Source: Symsagittifera roscoffensis
Taxonomy: Eukaryota; Xenacoelomorpha; Acoela; Convolutidae
Assembly: GCF_963678635.1 (NCBI RefSeq)
Contig: NC_087066.1
Span: 48,583,129-48,647,128, forward strand
DNA length: 64,000 nucleotides
Reading direction: 5' to 3'
The notes below the pieces were generated by a model, which searched no databases, had not been told where the DNA came from, and saw only the letters and a program-made list of their open reading frames with translations. The position numbers and the translations under genes are program-made. Positions 22,436 through 33,260 of the stretch are shown piece after piece; position 1 is the first letter of the stretch; every line of letters begins with the position of its first letter.

Positions 22436-23654
22436 TGCAGTTTTTAGTATTCTAAGCTTACCAGTTTGGAGGTAAGCTCAGTATGGTTTTATTAATTAAG
22501 TCATCCATATCAATATTTTTTGGTTTTTGACTGTAATTCAATTACAACAAAGGATAGCCGGTTTCTGTGCAAGTAGCACAGATTGTTCCGACCATAGTCT
22601 TAAAATACAAAAAATGGTTTTTCTAGAATTTAGGCATATTTAGATAAAATAGGCAAATTGGAACAGTTTTTGTTGAAAAATGAATAGAAAAACGAAAAAA
22701 AATTCGAAGGGTTTGATTCCCAAAATATGTTTGAAAGTTTTTGATTCCCAAAATGGCGCAAACAAATGAAGTTTTCATGGCCTAAATTAAGCATAAATAA
22801 GCTATTGTAAGCCTGCACGCTACCTTATTAGCTTGAAATTAGGCCAAAAATCAAAAAAGTTGAACTGGTTTTTCTCGTTTCTTGTAATTTTTTGTAAATC
22901 GAATCATATGACCCATTCCGATGATTATTTGTAGTACCTGTTTTTGCGTGGAGAACAAAAAGAAAAAACTAAAACACTCCTGAATACAAAGTTCCTCCAC
23001 AACTTTCAAATTGTCGGAACTGGTCGGTAAAACTTTTTTCGATCAAGTTTGGTACAGTACTGAACACAAGGTTTCGCAAAACTCCGCGGGTCCTATTTTA
23101 GCAAACTGGTATTCTTATGCACGCCAAGCATTACATACCCAACTAGTGTCATAGTTGCCTAAAGGACCATTGAAAATTCCACTTTCCTGGCTAAACTTAG
23201 AACCCAGGTTTGACAGAGATAACAGCCATGCTTAAGCATGGAGCATAAATAGCGTTTGCTCAATTCCAACACGGTTTGCTCAATCCGATTTAGAATTATT
23301 TCGAGAGCGATATAAGTGCTTTCCGTATAGCAGTAAATCAAAGGCATTAGAAAACCCAAAACAAAAGCCAAGCTTTAGTTTTAGAAGCAGTACAAATTGA
23401 AAGCAAAGTTACCCATTTAAGCTTGAAATTTCCCGTGCGACGTTGTGTCACGCAGCAATAAATTTCATTCAAATTTCTAGTTAGTTCTCATGTAGTTTCT
23501 CAAATTTTTCTTTTCTAGAGTGCTCTTGTAACCAAATTATCATATAAAACAAATTAGTAAAATTAGACACCTCATTCGAACACTTTAGTGGCTATAGTAG
23601 AAAAGCTACGATCTTATCAAAAGTTATCGGCTCTGCTTCTCAATACAAGAAAAG
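22436..23654. other. Intergenic region between calpain and the coiled-coil gene
   Basis: About 1.2 kb holding repeat R2 (22,890-23,080) and otherwise AT-rich sequence. The promoter of the downstream gene should lie in the last few hundred bases, but no element is clear. Confidence 0.5.
22890..23080 (-). repeat. Dispersed repeat R2, copy 2
   Basis: The reverse complement carries GGAGGAACTTTGTATTC, GTGTTTTAG and an ACGCAAAAACAGGTAC block in the same order as the repeat at 13,205. It lies between the two genes. Confidence 0.55.
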
Positions 23655-23842
23655 ATGAGTGACAAGTGTCGTGAGTTCCTGAAGGAGAAGATCAAGACTC
23701 TGAGTGGGGAGTGTGAGGAGAAGAAGGGGATGGTGGAGGTGTTGACCAGAGTGGATGGGGAGTTGCGGGGTGAGATTGCAGAGCGGGAGAAGGAGGTGAA
23801 GGAGCTGAGGCCTCTCTGTGCCAGGAAGGAGGCTCTGCTGAG
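23655..23842 (+). CDS. Coiled-coil gene exon 1
   Basis: Starts MSDKCREFLKEKIKTL; ends at gtgagc (23843), phase 2. The last part of this exon and the start of the intron are duplicated at 24,328-24,440. Confidence 0.75.
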
Positions 23843-26800
23843 GTGAGCAGCAGCTGTGAACTTTTGTTTAAAACCAAACGTCTGAAATCAGATCTCAGGT
23901 GTCTAACAGCACTTTCTCAGACTTGGGTTCTTTATTTTTAACTAATTGATTATGTAAAAAAGTTAAAAATCATGACATTTATACTCAGGTTTAACTCATG
24001 ACCATAAAAACAAAACTTCTCAGGTTTTACATTGTAAAAACGTGTTGTGTACACAATTGTTGGTACGAGATTGACGTAGAATTTTGTAGACATATTTACG
24101 CTTGCTATTAGCAAGCGTTATCAAACCGGAATATAGACTTTTTCGGGTAAACAACTTGTTTAACAAAATCAATTGAGTCATTTATATCTTGGCCATAATG
24201 AATTCAAACTTCGATGCGTTCCCGGCGAACTTAGCCTGGAAGTAGCGAATATTCTGGGTTCGAATCTGACAGGACCTATTTTTTTTCAAACGGGAAATAC
24301 TCTGTATCAAATAAAATAGTCGGCCAATCAGGAAGGAGTTGAAGGAGCTGAGGCCACCCTGTGCCAGGATGGAGGCGCTGCTGAGGTGAGCAGCTGTGAA
24401 TTGTTTGCTCAAAAACAAACTTCTGAAAACAGATCTCAGGCGTCTAACAGTTTTTTTGCTGAGCGCATTTTTTAACTGTTGCTTTTAGTTTTGATTTACT
24501 CCTGATATTTGTAATTATACTTACCTTGTCTTCGTATTTTTTTGTTTTTTTTTGTTTCTTTTAAAAAAATCCTCGGACCAAATTATTTTGACTTATTTTT
24601 AATCGGTTTAATGACCTAATTTTGATTCCTTTCTGGGGAAACACAATTTTAACGCTACCATATATCCTTTTCAATTTGTATGGTTAAATGGTTGTATGGT
24701 TATCTATCGGTTTGTTGATTTTTCTTGCATTATCAAACTTTCACAAAAATTTGTACTGTTTTCTCGGAAACTTGTACTGATTTTCAAAAACGAATTTCAA
24801 AAAAATGAAAAAGCGACTTCTCCCCTGTGTGCCTGCATACTCACTTAGAGTCTCTTTTTACTTGACCCCTCTGTCTACAGCCTTCGAAAAAGTCTGTGAG
24901 GGAATATTTGACCCACATTTTCATTTTTTGTTCGTTTTCTCAAAAAATGCCCCTCTCAAATCTGAGTTTTTGATTTCGGTAAAAAGAACAATTTTGAAAA
25001 GCATAAACGGCAACGCCAAAACGGCTACGCCAAAACTTTTGTACACCTAAAGTAATTGCCCTCGCAATTGTCAAGTTTTTGATTTTTGACCGCTTTTTAA
25101 GCTTTTCTTTTCTCGAATTGACCTTTCTCGAAAACTAACTTCTCAAATCTGATAACGTGGTTTCAAAGAAGATAATGGGTAATGAGATACTCTCCTGCAT
25201 TAGTGGCCGAAAATTTATATTCAAAAAGTTTCTCACAAAAACTTTTACACAATCAAATCTCAGATTAAAAGTTCCATTGAAAGAACCGGTTGCAATAGAT
25301 GTTCCTGCGGAAGCGCCGACTGCTCAGTTTCTTCTAAGAGAAATGTTTTCTTGAGCAAATTGAATATCACAAATTTTGTTACTTTTTTTTGGTTTATTTT
25401 AGTAGAGAAACAACTAAGGTTTTGGGCAAATTCCAGTTTTTGAAATCACGTTTTTGTGCGGCATCAGTATAGCTAATTCATTCATTATCAAACAAGTGCC
25501 TCCAGTTGCCTTAGCTGGGCCCCTAGTTGTTTTTTCTCAATACAAACGAAAGTTTTGGTTCAGCTAGTTTTTTTTTCAACGTTCAAAATTTTTTTTGACT
25601 TATGATTTTTTATATTTGTGTTGTATCGCAAGTGATGCGAAGCTCCGCTTTGCCTCTGTGTCATGATTTTCACATAATAATGCACGATTTGCTTAATACC
25701 ATTTTTAGTTGGCTTGCTAATGGCGCCAAATTTTGTAATATAGTTTTTTTTCTGATTTTCGCATTGATGGAAACCTTTTAAATCCAATATTTTAGTATGA
25801 AAACAAAAAATAAAGGCTACACGCAATATTGTGGCGCACGAATTTTTATTGTCGTGTAATGTCATCCGATATGTTAAAAAGCTGTGTATTTCACACAGTT
25901 TTTCGCATATTATCGGTTAAATTTGCACAATTAATTTTTAGAGTGTAGGTCCTCCAAAAACAACTGATACCCTTGTCAATCAAGGACAGTTGTTTTGCAG
26001 GGATCTTGAAACATTCGTTGACAGATGATTCTTAAAAACATTACAAATTACAATTGATCCGTTTTTGACAAGGTCTTAGAAAATATGTCTTTTATCAGGA
26101 AATTAGCTGTTTTGTGTAGAAGCAGCCAGATAGCATTCGTTAAAAATGGCCGCAATCCTACCACAAATTGCTAGGTCGTTGACCAGAATGCCTTAGGAAA
26201 TTTTTGTTTTTGATAGAAGTCTGTTCTTACGTTTTGATAGGCAGAAAAAAAAATTAACATTTCGAAACAATCAAACAGTTAAATAAATCAGCCAAAACAT
26301 TCTCCGAAAAAAAAACGCATAGACTAAACATAGTGAAAATGAATACTGTGTTGATTATTGCCCGATAAAATCAGGCGTGGATCTAGGATTTTCACGAAGA
26401 GCGATGGGCGGATTTTCAAAAAATTTTCAAAAATTTTGTTGATTTTTTAAAGTTGATTGAATTGATTTTCCGAATGCTTTCAATGCACAAAAATTACCCT
26501 GCTTTGACCAAATAAAGCCCCCCCCCCCTAAACCCGCTGGTGGATAAAATTTTAGATTTTCTGTCATATCTATTGTGAAAACTACATGAAAAATCTCATG
26601 CTAATGGAGATTTTTGAACCAAACTATAAATAAAATCACCTCAATTTACAGTTTAAAAACTAGATATGCTCAAGATTATATACACAAAATATTTCCACGA
26701 AAGTTCATGAATAAATTTCAATGAAAGTAAAAATTTAATAAGCACTTAAGCAAAAAACTGTGCTGAGATAATTGAAAGCTTTCTAGCATGGTCAACGAGG

Positions 26801-29800
26801 GTAAATTCTAAGAACCGAAACACATATTTTTTGTGTGACATTATTCAAACAAACATCCATTTGTTTTCCCGTAGGTAGATGAAATTTTTCCGACAGAAGT
26901 TATAAATATAATAATTTGATAAGGTTCTTACAATATAACTAACTTCTTTCAAGAGCCCCGCATGATAAACATCGTCTGGCAACTTTTCGCAAAATAAGCT
27001 TCGAATTGAGCAGTTTTTTTTTGAAACAAAACTTGTTCAGATTTTTTTTTAGCGCTGACCAGATCTTTTAGTAATCAGTGAACGCTATTCGACGGCGCTT
27101 TTATAACTCTTTTCATGAAGAGTATGTTTTTGCTCTTTCACACATGTTCTTTCACGACAAGGCATGAATGAAAAAATGAAATATTAGAGCGCATGAATGA
27201 AAAAAGAAATCATTTGCATAGTTTCCCGCACTTTTCCGGGCTCTTTCACAATTTTCTGGCATCTTTCCCTCAGAAAGAGCAAAAACATACTCTTCAACAG
27301 ATAGAACATAGTTGAAGAGGGCTCGGGCAAGAGAGCCGCCATCGGGCACTTCGTGCCCTCAGGCCGGGCTTTTTTTCCCTCGGGCATCTTTCAACTATGT
27401 TCTAACTACTACGAATAGGCTCGATTATTTCGGCATTTTGACTTTTAACTTTAACTTTTCTTAACTGCTGCTCTTTTCATAAAAACAGTTTTTCATAGTT
27501 AATGTCCAACTGTTGGCAATATCTTTTCGGCAATATCTTTTCAATTTTTTATTCAACTTTTTATTCAACTTTGCGGACGGATTTTGACGGATTTCCGTTT
27601 TTCACTAATTTCCACATGTAAAAGGTCAAGGTCACCGACATTGCCAATAATTTGGCATGACTAATTACCTGTGGCTCGAAATATCGGAGAGAGGAGGGAA
27701 GTATAAGTCTATCCAATGCATTTTTGGAATCCCCAACCACCGCAGTTACTCGGAGGTGGCGCGAGATGATTGTTGATGACGTCATAGTGGTTTATGTTTT
27801 CAGTGAAGCGGAGGAGTTTGTGAAGAAGGGCACTAAGAGGGTAGAGGAATTGAAGGAGTTGATAAAGACGAACTCGGCCGAGATTGAGAAGATGAGGGGG
27901 ATGGAAGAGAGTGCACTGAGGAGTACACTCCACGCACAGGACACTACCGAAAAGCTCAAGGCCACACTCAAACACAAAGGTCACAATTAGAACACACACA
28001 TAATTTGAAATTATAATGAATAAGAAATGATCGTTGGTGCTTTACCCAGCTTCAAGTTTTTCAAATGTTAATCAAATATCAGTTCGTAGTTTCTAAAAAA
28101 CTGAAAAAGATGAAAAGTTAAAAAACAACAACAACAGCAACCGGGGTTTTTTCTTACAGATGACCACTGGAAATTATTAGCAGTTTCTTGTTCAACCACT
28201 AGAAAATAAAACATTTTGATGAAATAAAAAAAGTACAATAATTTTAAGGAATGAAGAGCATGAAAAAAAGTTGAAATTTGTCTTCCAATTATGTAATTAA
28301 GTGGTAGTAATCAGGAGCGGATCTAGGGGGGGGGGCGGATTTTTGAAAAAACAGTCAAAAAATCCGTTTTTGGGCATTTTTTGAAAAATTTTGACAAAAA
28401 AAATCGCGTTTTTTTGGCGCGCGCTCCCCCTCAAATTTAGCATATATTGGCGCCAAAGGCGCCTTAAGAAAAATTGTAGAGTCGGTCGGCCAAAAATGGA
28501 TTTCTGAAAAAGTATCAAAGGAGGACCCTTTGGGTCGGCAGGGGGTCGAATCCCTGAGGGGGGGGGGGGAGAAGGAAGCGTCCGCCCCCGCCCCCCCCCC
28601 CCCCTAAATCCGCCCCTGGTAGTAATTAATTTAAACTGTGTTATAGACACGAACGAGTACATCCCAATAGTGCAGAAGAGATCCCGACTGGAGAAGACTC
28701 TGAACGAGGTGGAGCTGAAGTCGCAGAGGGCGGAGGAGAGGTGTGTGAGTCTGCAGGAGGATGTGCATGCCATCAGGGGCCAGATCAGCATCCTCAACCA
28801 CGCAGTCCTCAAGATGGAGGTGGAGAGCAAGAGCAAAGGCACGCATATTGAGTTTATTAAACACGCATGTTTTATATGTTTGATGTCGGAAACATCCTTC
28901 TCGGTCAACGAAACTGATTTTGGTTAATTAACCTCAAACTGCTAATTTTGATGTCGGAACCCATTTTTTACCCATTGAAAAGTTTTTAAACAGTAAAAAC
29001 AGTATTTGAAAACGTAATAACTTGGTAATAATTCAGTTTTTTAGACCAAATAAGATGCTCAAGGTCGCCGATATTGTCAACAATGCAGCATTGACAATAA
29101 TACAGTTAATGCACATTTTTTGGCAGCATTGCTGACCTTGAACTTTGAACGCCTTAGTTAATTAGACATTAGTACATTTTAGGTTTAATAGATAGTTTGA
29201 AAACACTTTTTTTAAATTTTGAAGTGAGTGAAATTTGAATTTCTGACGTCAAATTGAGCAGTTTAAGGTTAATTAATTCGGTTTTGATTCATTGACTTGA
29301 AAAAAATATTAACCGCAATTTGGCATCAATTTTACATCATAGTTCTTTGACAATTTCTCTTCGCTCTCAGAGATAAAAAATAGTCAAGGTTTCTAACCGT
29401 TTTAAACTTGCAGTCAAATACAATTAATATGCTTTTTATGATGCTGGAACAGCCGGTTACTCAAGTAGGATAACATTTTTGATCCCATTCATCGTGAAAC
29501 TTTTTTTGTTTTTGAAAGGTATCTGTCCGAAGAATCTAAATTATTGTTCCGACCATTGAAGTCGGGGAGGAACTTCTGTCTTCGGGTGTGTTTAGGTTTT
29601 TTTTTTATGTTTTCAAAGCCAAGTCAGGTACCAAAAACTTAAAGGGAATCGCTCGAGAGATACATCATGTCAAAGCTCTTTCAGTCGTAATTGGAACGAC
29701 ATCAAACAGTTATGAAAAAGTTCATTGTTAAAAAAAGTTATTGTTAACTTTTCGACGAGCAATTAAAGCAATTTAGTAACGGTCATTATATGAAAACTGG

Positions 29801-30253
29801 TCACTTAGGCAAAGAAAATTTGAGTTTAGTAAAATAAAAACTGGAAAACTCATTTGCGCTTTTTTGCTTTAAGAAGTTCTTAAAAAATTGAAACCTTTCA
29901 GCAACAAAAAAATGAAAATTAAAAAGATCTCTGAAACGTTTTCATGTTTTTGGGTGTTATTCAGTTTTTGAAGGCAACTGATGTCGATTATTCCTAATTC
30001 ACTAAAGTTCTACGCGTACTATCTTTTTTAGGATTGAAACTAAGGTAAAAGTTATTGCGTTTGTCCAAAAGTGTTGTTTTTTTGTTTAGACGAGAGAATA
30101 GCACAACTTGTGAAAGAGATAGAGAGCAAGAGGACGGAGAGGTATGAGAACGAACAGCAGATTGAGACTCTGAAGGGACGAGTGGCCGAATTGTACCAGG
30201 GTATGGAGCAACTGGAACTGGAGAAGGAGAGATTCGATCTCAGCTTCCTCTGA
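23655..30253 (+). CDS. Coiled-coil protein, four exons, 239 residues
   Basis: Exons 23655-23842, 27804-27979, 28647-28838 and 30090-30253 join in matching phases (2, 1, 1) to 720 nt, giving 239 residues. The sequence is rich in Glu, Lys, Leu and Arg with heptad-like spacing throughout and few Pro or Gly, so a long coiled coil is expected, with no signal peptide or membrane segment. The start ATG follows an in-frame stop about 40 bases upstream, so exon 1 is probably the first coding exon. Intron 3 has a GC donor (AAAG followed by gc at 28839), supported by matching phase. The exons are more GC-rich than the introns. I do not recognise the family; structural, cytoskeletal or centrosomal roles are possible but unproven. 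Confidence 0.78.
24105..24290 (+). repeat. Dispersed repeat R1, copy 2
   Basis: Second copy of the family at 1,556-1,745, in intron 1 of the coiled-coil gene. It carries GGGTTCGAATCTG, close to a pol III B box, which supports but does not prove a SINE origin. Confidence 0.5.
24328..24440 (+). repeat. Partial duplication of exon 1 and its donor site
   Basis: This block repeats 23,795-23,905: AGGAG(G/T)TGAAGGAGCTGAGGC, a GTGCCAGGA segment, then GCTGCTGAGGTGAGCAG with an intact donor, and on into intron sequence with CAGATCTCAGG. It has no coding start. It is a local duplication that could act as a decoy donor. Confidence 0.8.
24441..27079. other. Intron 1 of the coiled-coil gene, no gene seen
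   Basis: AT-rich intron of about 2.6 kb. An ORF at 24,805-25,050 has no recognisable feature and is not called. A decayed hAT-MITE-like block is at 26,373-26,545. Around 25,620-25,670 a short block with GAAGCTCCGCTT resembles 3,130-3,175 in calpain intron 1. Confidence 0.5.
26373..26545. mobile_element. Degenerate hAT-type MITE-like fragment
   Basis: The left side reads AGGCGTGGATCTAGGATTTT, then GGGCGGATTTTCAAAAAATT; the right side has a C-run, CTAAACCCGCTGG. These resemble the ends of the MITE family at 3,564, 11,459 and 28,312, but the terminal bases are mutated and no target duplication is evident. Confidence 0.5.
27080..27415. mobile_element. Hairpin-rich MITE
   Basis: Nested inverted repeats. 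AAGAGTATGTTTTTGCTCTTTC near 27,118 pairs with its reverse complement near 27,274-27,296, and AGAACATAGTTGA near 27,304 pairs with TCAACTATGTTCT near 27,389. The centre holds GGGCACTTCGTGCCC, itself a palindrome. The outer edges may carry CTATTCG and its reverse complement CGAATAG. No ORF. It lies about 390 bp upstream of exon 2 of the coiled-coil gene. Confidence 0.6.
27804..27979 (+). CDS. Coiled-coil gene exon 2
   Basis: Acceptor ttttcag ends at 27803. Encodes E-A-E-E-F-V-K-K-G-T-K-R-V-E-E-L-K-E-L and continues as helix to K-H-K. Donor gtcaca at 27980, phase 1. The AAAG exon end is shared with exon 3. Confidence 0.75.
28312..28618 (-). mobile_element. hAT-type MITE, copy 3 (reverse orientation)
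   Basis: A 307-bp member of the MITE family in the opposite orientation, with CAGGAGCGGA and TCCGCCCCTG ends. Perfect 8-bp target duplications GTAGTAAT lie at 28304-28311 and 28619-28626. It ends 28 bp before exon 3 of the coiled-coil gene, so it crowds the acceptor and polypyrimidine tract. Confidence 0.9.
28647..28838 (+). CDS. Coiled-coil gene exon 3 (non-canonical GC donor)
   Basis: Acceptor ttatag ends at 28646, only 29 bp after the hAT MITE. Encodes a helix with R-L-E-K-T-L-N-E-V-E-L-K. No GT donor keeps the frame, but AAAG followed by gcacgc at 28839 gives phase 1, exactly what exon 4 needs. Confidence 0.7.
28839..30089. other. Last intron of the coiled-coil gene
   Basis: AT-rich, holds repeat R2 copy 3 (29,540-29,770), and shows no coding frame. 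Near 29,050-29,130 there is a local inverted pairing of AATGCAGCATTGACAATA with similar sequence downstream. Confidence 0.5.
29540..29770 (+). repeat. Dispersed repeat R2, copy 3
   Basis: Contains GGGGAGGAACTTCTGTCTTC, GGGTGTGTTTAGG, AAGTCAGGTACC and then a TTTCAGTCGTAATTGGAACG block, in the order seen at 13,205. It lies in the last intron of the coiled-coil gene. Confidence 0.6.
30090..30253 (+). CDS. Coiled-coil gene exon 4
   Basis: Acceptor tttgtttag ends at 30089. Encodes DERIAQLVKEIESKR and a last helix ending F-D-L-S-F-L before the stop at 30251-30253. Confidence 0.78.
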
Positions 30254-30466
30254 TTGGGAGAGAGGGAGAGAGAATGTGTTAGGTAATCTCCGATCAAGGA
30301 AATCGACAACAATTATACCAAAAATAGTAACTACAACAGCGAACAACTTTGTACTAGCTAGTAAATGAATTGAAAAATTTCCCTGTAACGAATACTTAAA
30401 ATATTAAAAATCAACCAAGAAGGGCCAAAGTAAGTGCAGAAGAGAAGAGAAAAAGTTACGTTAACA

Positions 30467-30472
30467 AATAAA
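30467..30472 (+). promoter_or_regulatory. Poly(A) signal of the coiled-coil gene
   Basis: An AATAAA hexamer lies 214 bases after the stop, the first canonical signal downstream. Confidence 0.5.
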
Positions 30473-30839
30473 GTTTTAATCAGTGCTTTACTAGCAGTTT
30501 TTGATCTAGCGACTCAGCTCGGTGAGGCTGAGACAACTTAAGAAACATTTTTTTTGTTTTCAAAACGAGCACACTCGCTTGAAGTGTAAGTAAAATAGAA
30601 TCAAACGACTACCGTAATTCAAATAATTAAGCTTTTTCAAAAAAAAAAAATGCATAAAATGGAAACATAATTTTTGTAATTTTTTTTCAATTTTCTCTAT
30701 TTTTTTCTAAAGCTAGAAGATATTGAAATCTTTAATGAGCCGCAAAAATGAGAATATAAAAAAAACAGCGCTAATATTGCCCAAAAATTGATTTGTTTAT
30801 CAGTTTTTTAATACACTTGCGAGGGCAAGCGTCTTGGGT

Positions 30840-31013
30840 AGTATTTAAAAGTAGCTAGGAAATTACGAATCTTTAACACCCCCCCCCCACCCAAAGAAGT
30901 CAATGTGGCCTTACAGTACATACTTTCAACCCCCTAAGGGCTTAGAGCTCCTGCATTTTCGGCCAATCATGATTCAAAGGTGGTTAAAGAGTGGTATTTT
31001 GCCACTACTCTCA
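30840..31013. mobile_element. Hairpin MITE of the AAAAGTGG family, diverged copy
   Basis: Left end TTTAAAAGTAGCTAGGAAA and right end GTTAAAGAGTGGTATTTTG are inverted relatives; the interior has CAACCCCCTAAGGGCTTAGAGCTCCTGC. Three closer copies lie at 49,981-50,137, 51,664-51,822 and 53,649-53,806. This copy lies about 370 bp after the poly(A) signal of the coiled-coil gene. Confidence 0.6.
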
Positions 31014-31315
31014 GAATTTGCGAATCTTGAAGTTTCATTTCGCTGCATAATTTCCAAGTACGGATTTTGCCGCGCTATATGGGTGATTACTTCGTAGTCT
31101 TCAATTTATGATGTTTGAAAAGTTGAAACTGATATAGTGATCTATGCTCTTATTTACCAAACTAGTGTAAAAAGAACGAGTTCAACAGAGCTACATGTTT
31201 TCGCTTAATTTTAAATGAATTGTATAGTTGAACAGAATTTTAAAAAAGCAAAAAGAAATGAAGTAGTTTGAATGTTTAAAAAGCGGAATGTAGGAAAGAA
31301 GAAAAAAATGAATGT

Positions 31316-31678
31316 GTGCACGGCGTTGGAAAGGAAGCAATGATGCGAGAGGATCTTTTCACTGAAGCCTTAGTCCAATTCGCCTTCATTCTTGGGCTCA
31401 AGGAGCTCCAGCAGCTGGACACAGCGTTCACCTCATCGTCGAATCATTCCAACTCGCTCCTTGTTGTATACGTTCTACCTATCCCACTACACATACCCAT
31501 AATCGTTACAGTCTGGATAGCCGAAACCTCTGAAGGAGTTAAATGTCCAGCTGAGAACCGGAACATGACCATCTGTGTCCTTTTCCAACACAGCAGCATT
31601 CCTCACAAAACCACAGGATCTTTGTGCTCTACAGGAAAAATCATACTAAAACAGAAGGTTAAATTACAAGTTGACTGA
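31316..31678 (+). CDS. Unrecognised open frame, 120 codons
   Basis: This frame is longer and more GC-rich than its surroundings, and the antisense frame is also partly open. It opens with a non-ATG codon, although ATGs occur inside (at 31,340). It contains L-L-V-V-Y-V-L-P-I-P-L-H-I-P-I-I-V, a hydrophobic stretch. No family is recognised and no copy is seen in the arrays. It could be an exon, a transposon fragment or chance. Confidence 0.25.
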   Translation: MHGVGKEAMMREDLFTEALVQFAFILGLKELQQLDTAFTSSSNHSNSLLVVYVLPIPLHIPIIVTVWIAETSEGVKCPAENRNMTICVLFQHSSIPHKTTGSLCSTGKIILKQKVKLQVD

Positions 31679-31859
31679 AAATACAGAATTAGCTGAAAGT
31701 AATTGTAATCAGTTAGATTTAGCTTTACGAGGTCGTCAGAAATCATGTATCGGAAACTCATGAACGCAAGCAAATTGAAAAAAAACAACTACGCAAATTG
31801 AGTTCAACTGGAAATTGACACACTGACGATATTGATAAAGAAATTGTATTGTTCACCAT

Positions 31860-33260
31860 TTTTTCTACCGGTGTCAGATCAAAAAACAAATATGTTCAAA
31901 ATCGACATGGAAATGTAACCATGAAGTGGAAAGAAGTTGCAAATGAACAAAATTGTCAAATTTGCGTAGAATAATTTTATTTGAAAGAGCCGTTACAAAT
32001 AACGTTATGGATTTAGCAAAACAGAAATATGGAAAAGCGACTGACCTGACGATTGCTTCTTTTGAAACTGTATTTGATTTCTTGTTCGGCTTCGACACTA
32101 TGTTGAAAAAGGGGTGGAGCAACCAATTGATTTAGTTTCAACGCACTTTTAAAAAATTCAAAGCTTTTGGTTGTTTTAAAAAATATATATCAGCGAGATG
32201 TATACATCAGTAAGGGGTATTTATCTACATGTTTATTTTTATTTCCCGTACTTGAATTTCAGCAGGTCTAAACAGTTTTGGAAAAAAAATGAAGTTGAAA
32301 AAATGTAAAATTACATCAAAGGACTTGAAAATCGAGAACGAGATTGATTTGACGGCGAGAAAATTTCTATCAGAAGAATTCTGACAGTCGAAACCACTTT
32401 CTAGCTGCATGTTCTCTGTTTTTTTTTTCCATTAAAAGAAAGATAATTTATGTCGGAGCCATCAAACTTAGATAAAATGGAGATCTTAGTGGTATAGACG
32501 AGTTTTTTTAGACAAAATTTTAAAAAATTGTGACTGCACGCAGTTATACATGATGCCGCAGGCTTTTTTCACGAAGTTTTTAGCACTGGTCTGACTATCT
32601 GCTATATGCTACCCTGGAAGTTAAAAGGTAACCTGATTGTCAATTGAGCGGTAATACTTTCTGCAACTGTTCGTCAAACTACTGAGCCCAGATGTTCAGT
32701 CGCGCTAGGTTTGGACGGATTTCGCTTAAAAAATACTTTTAGGGTAGAAGAAATATCATTACAACTTCTAGTTATATCGACTCTCCTTTTTTTCTACTTC
32801 CATACTTTTTCAATTAAATTCCAAAATCTGAAAAAAAGTACAACTGATTGCCAACTTAATTGGACCGAGTTCACTGGGAAAGCGGTGATTATTCATATTT
32901 GAACCTCAATCAGATTATTCAAAAGTTCTTTCTGCGAAATCCTTACGCCGTATTTTACGCCAAAGGGAAAAAAATGAGTTTTTCTCAAATACCTGGATCA
33001 AAAAGTTGAGAACCTTGATGAATTGAGTTACCCGAGATTTGAAAAATTATTTTTCAAAAACTAATCAAAAAAACTTACATTAACTACAGGAATCACTGCG
33101 CCCTGAAGAAAATCAAAATCTATTAACATTGGCTGAAAAATGAGCAAAAAACAGAGACTAGCCAACTTGGACTCGTACCTATCTCCAAACTAAGGGCTCT
33201 GTCCTTGGATGGCTCCAGAGAAGGACATCAAAATAGCGTACAACTAATCGACACTGAGTG
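31860..33260 (+). pseudogene. Diverged copy of the array C protein gene
   Basis: Several short blocks match array C units in the same order: a Leu/Phe-rich block near 32,040-32,110 (match near 52,830 and 54,810), then A-V-F-Y-A-K-G-K near 32,950 (match at 49,680, 51,365 and 55,700), a downstream N-H-C-A-L-K-K block near 33,090, and M-A-P-E-K-D-I-K-I near 33,210 (match near 55,945). Stops and shifts are frequent. It lies 16 kb before array C, with arrays A and B between. Confidence 0.65.

Noticed and set aside
24805-25050. 81-codon frame in intron 1 of the coiled-coil gene
   Set aside because: No recognisable motif, no splice evidence and AT-rich codon use.
28297-28908. 203-codon minus-strand frame
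   Set aside because: Spans the hAT MITE and the antisense of coiled-coil exon 3; composition artefact of the G/C runs.
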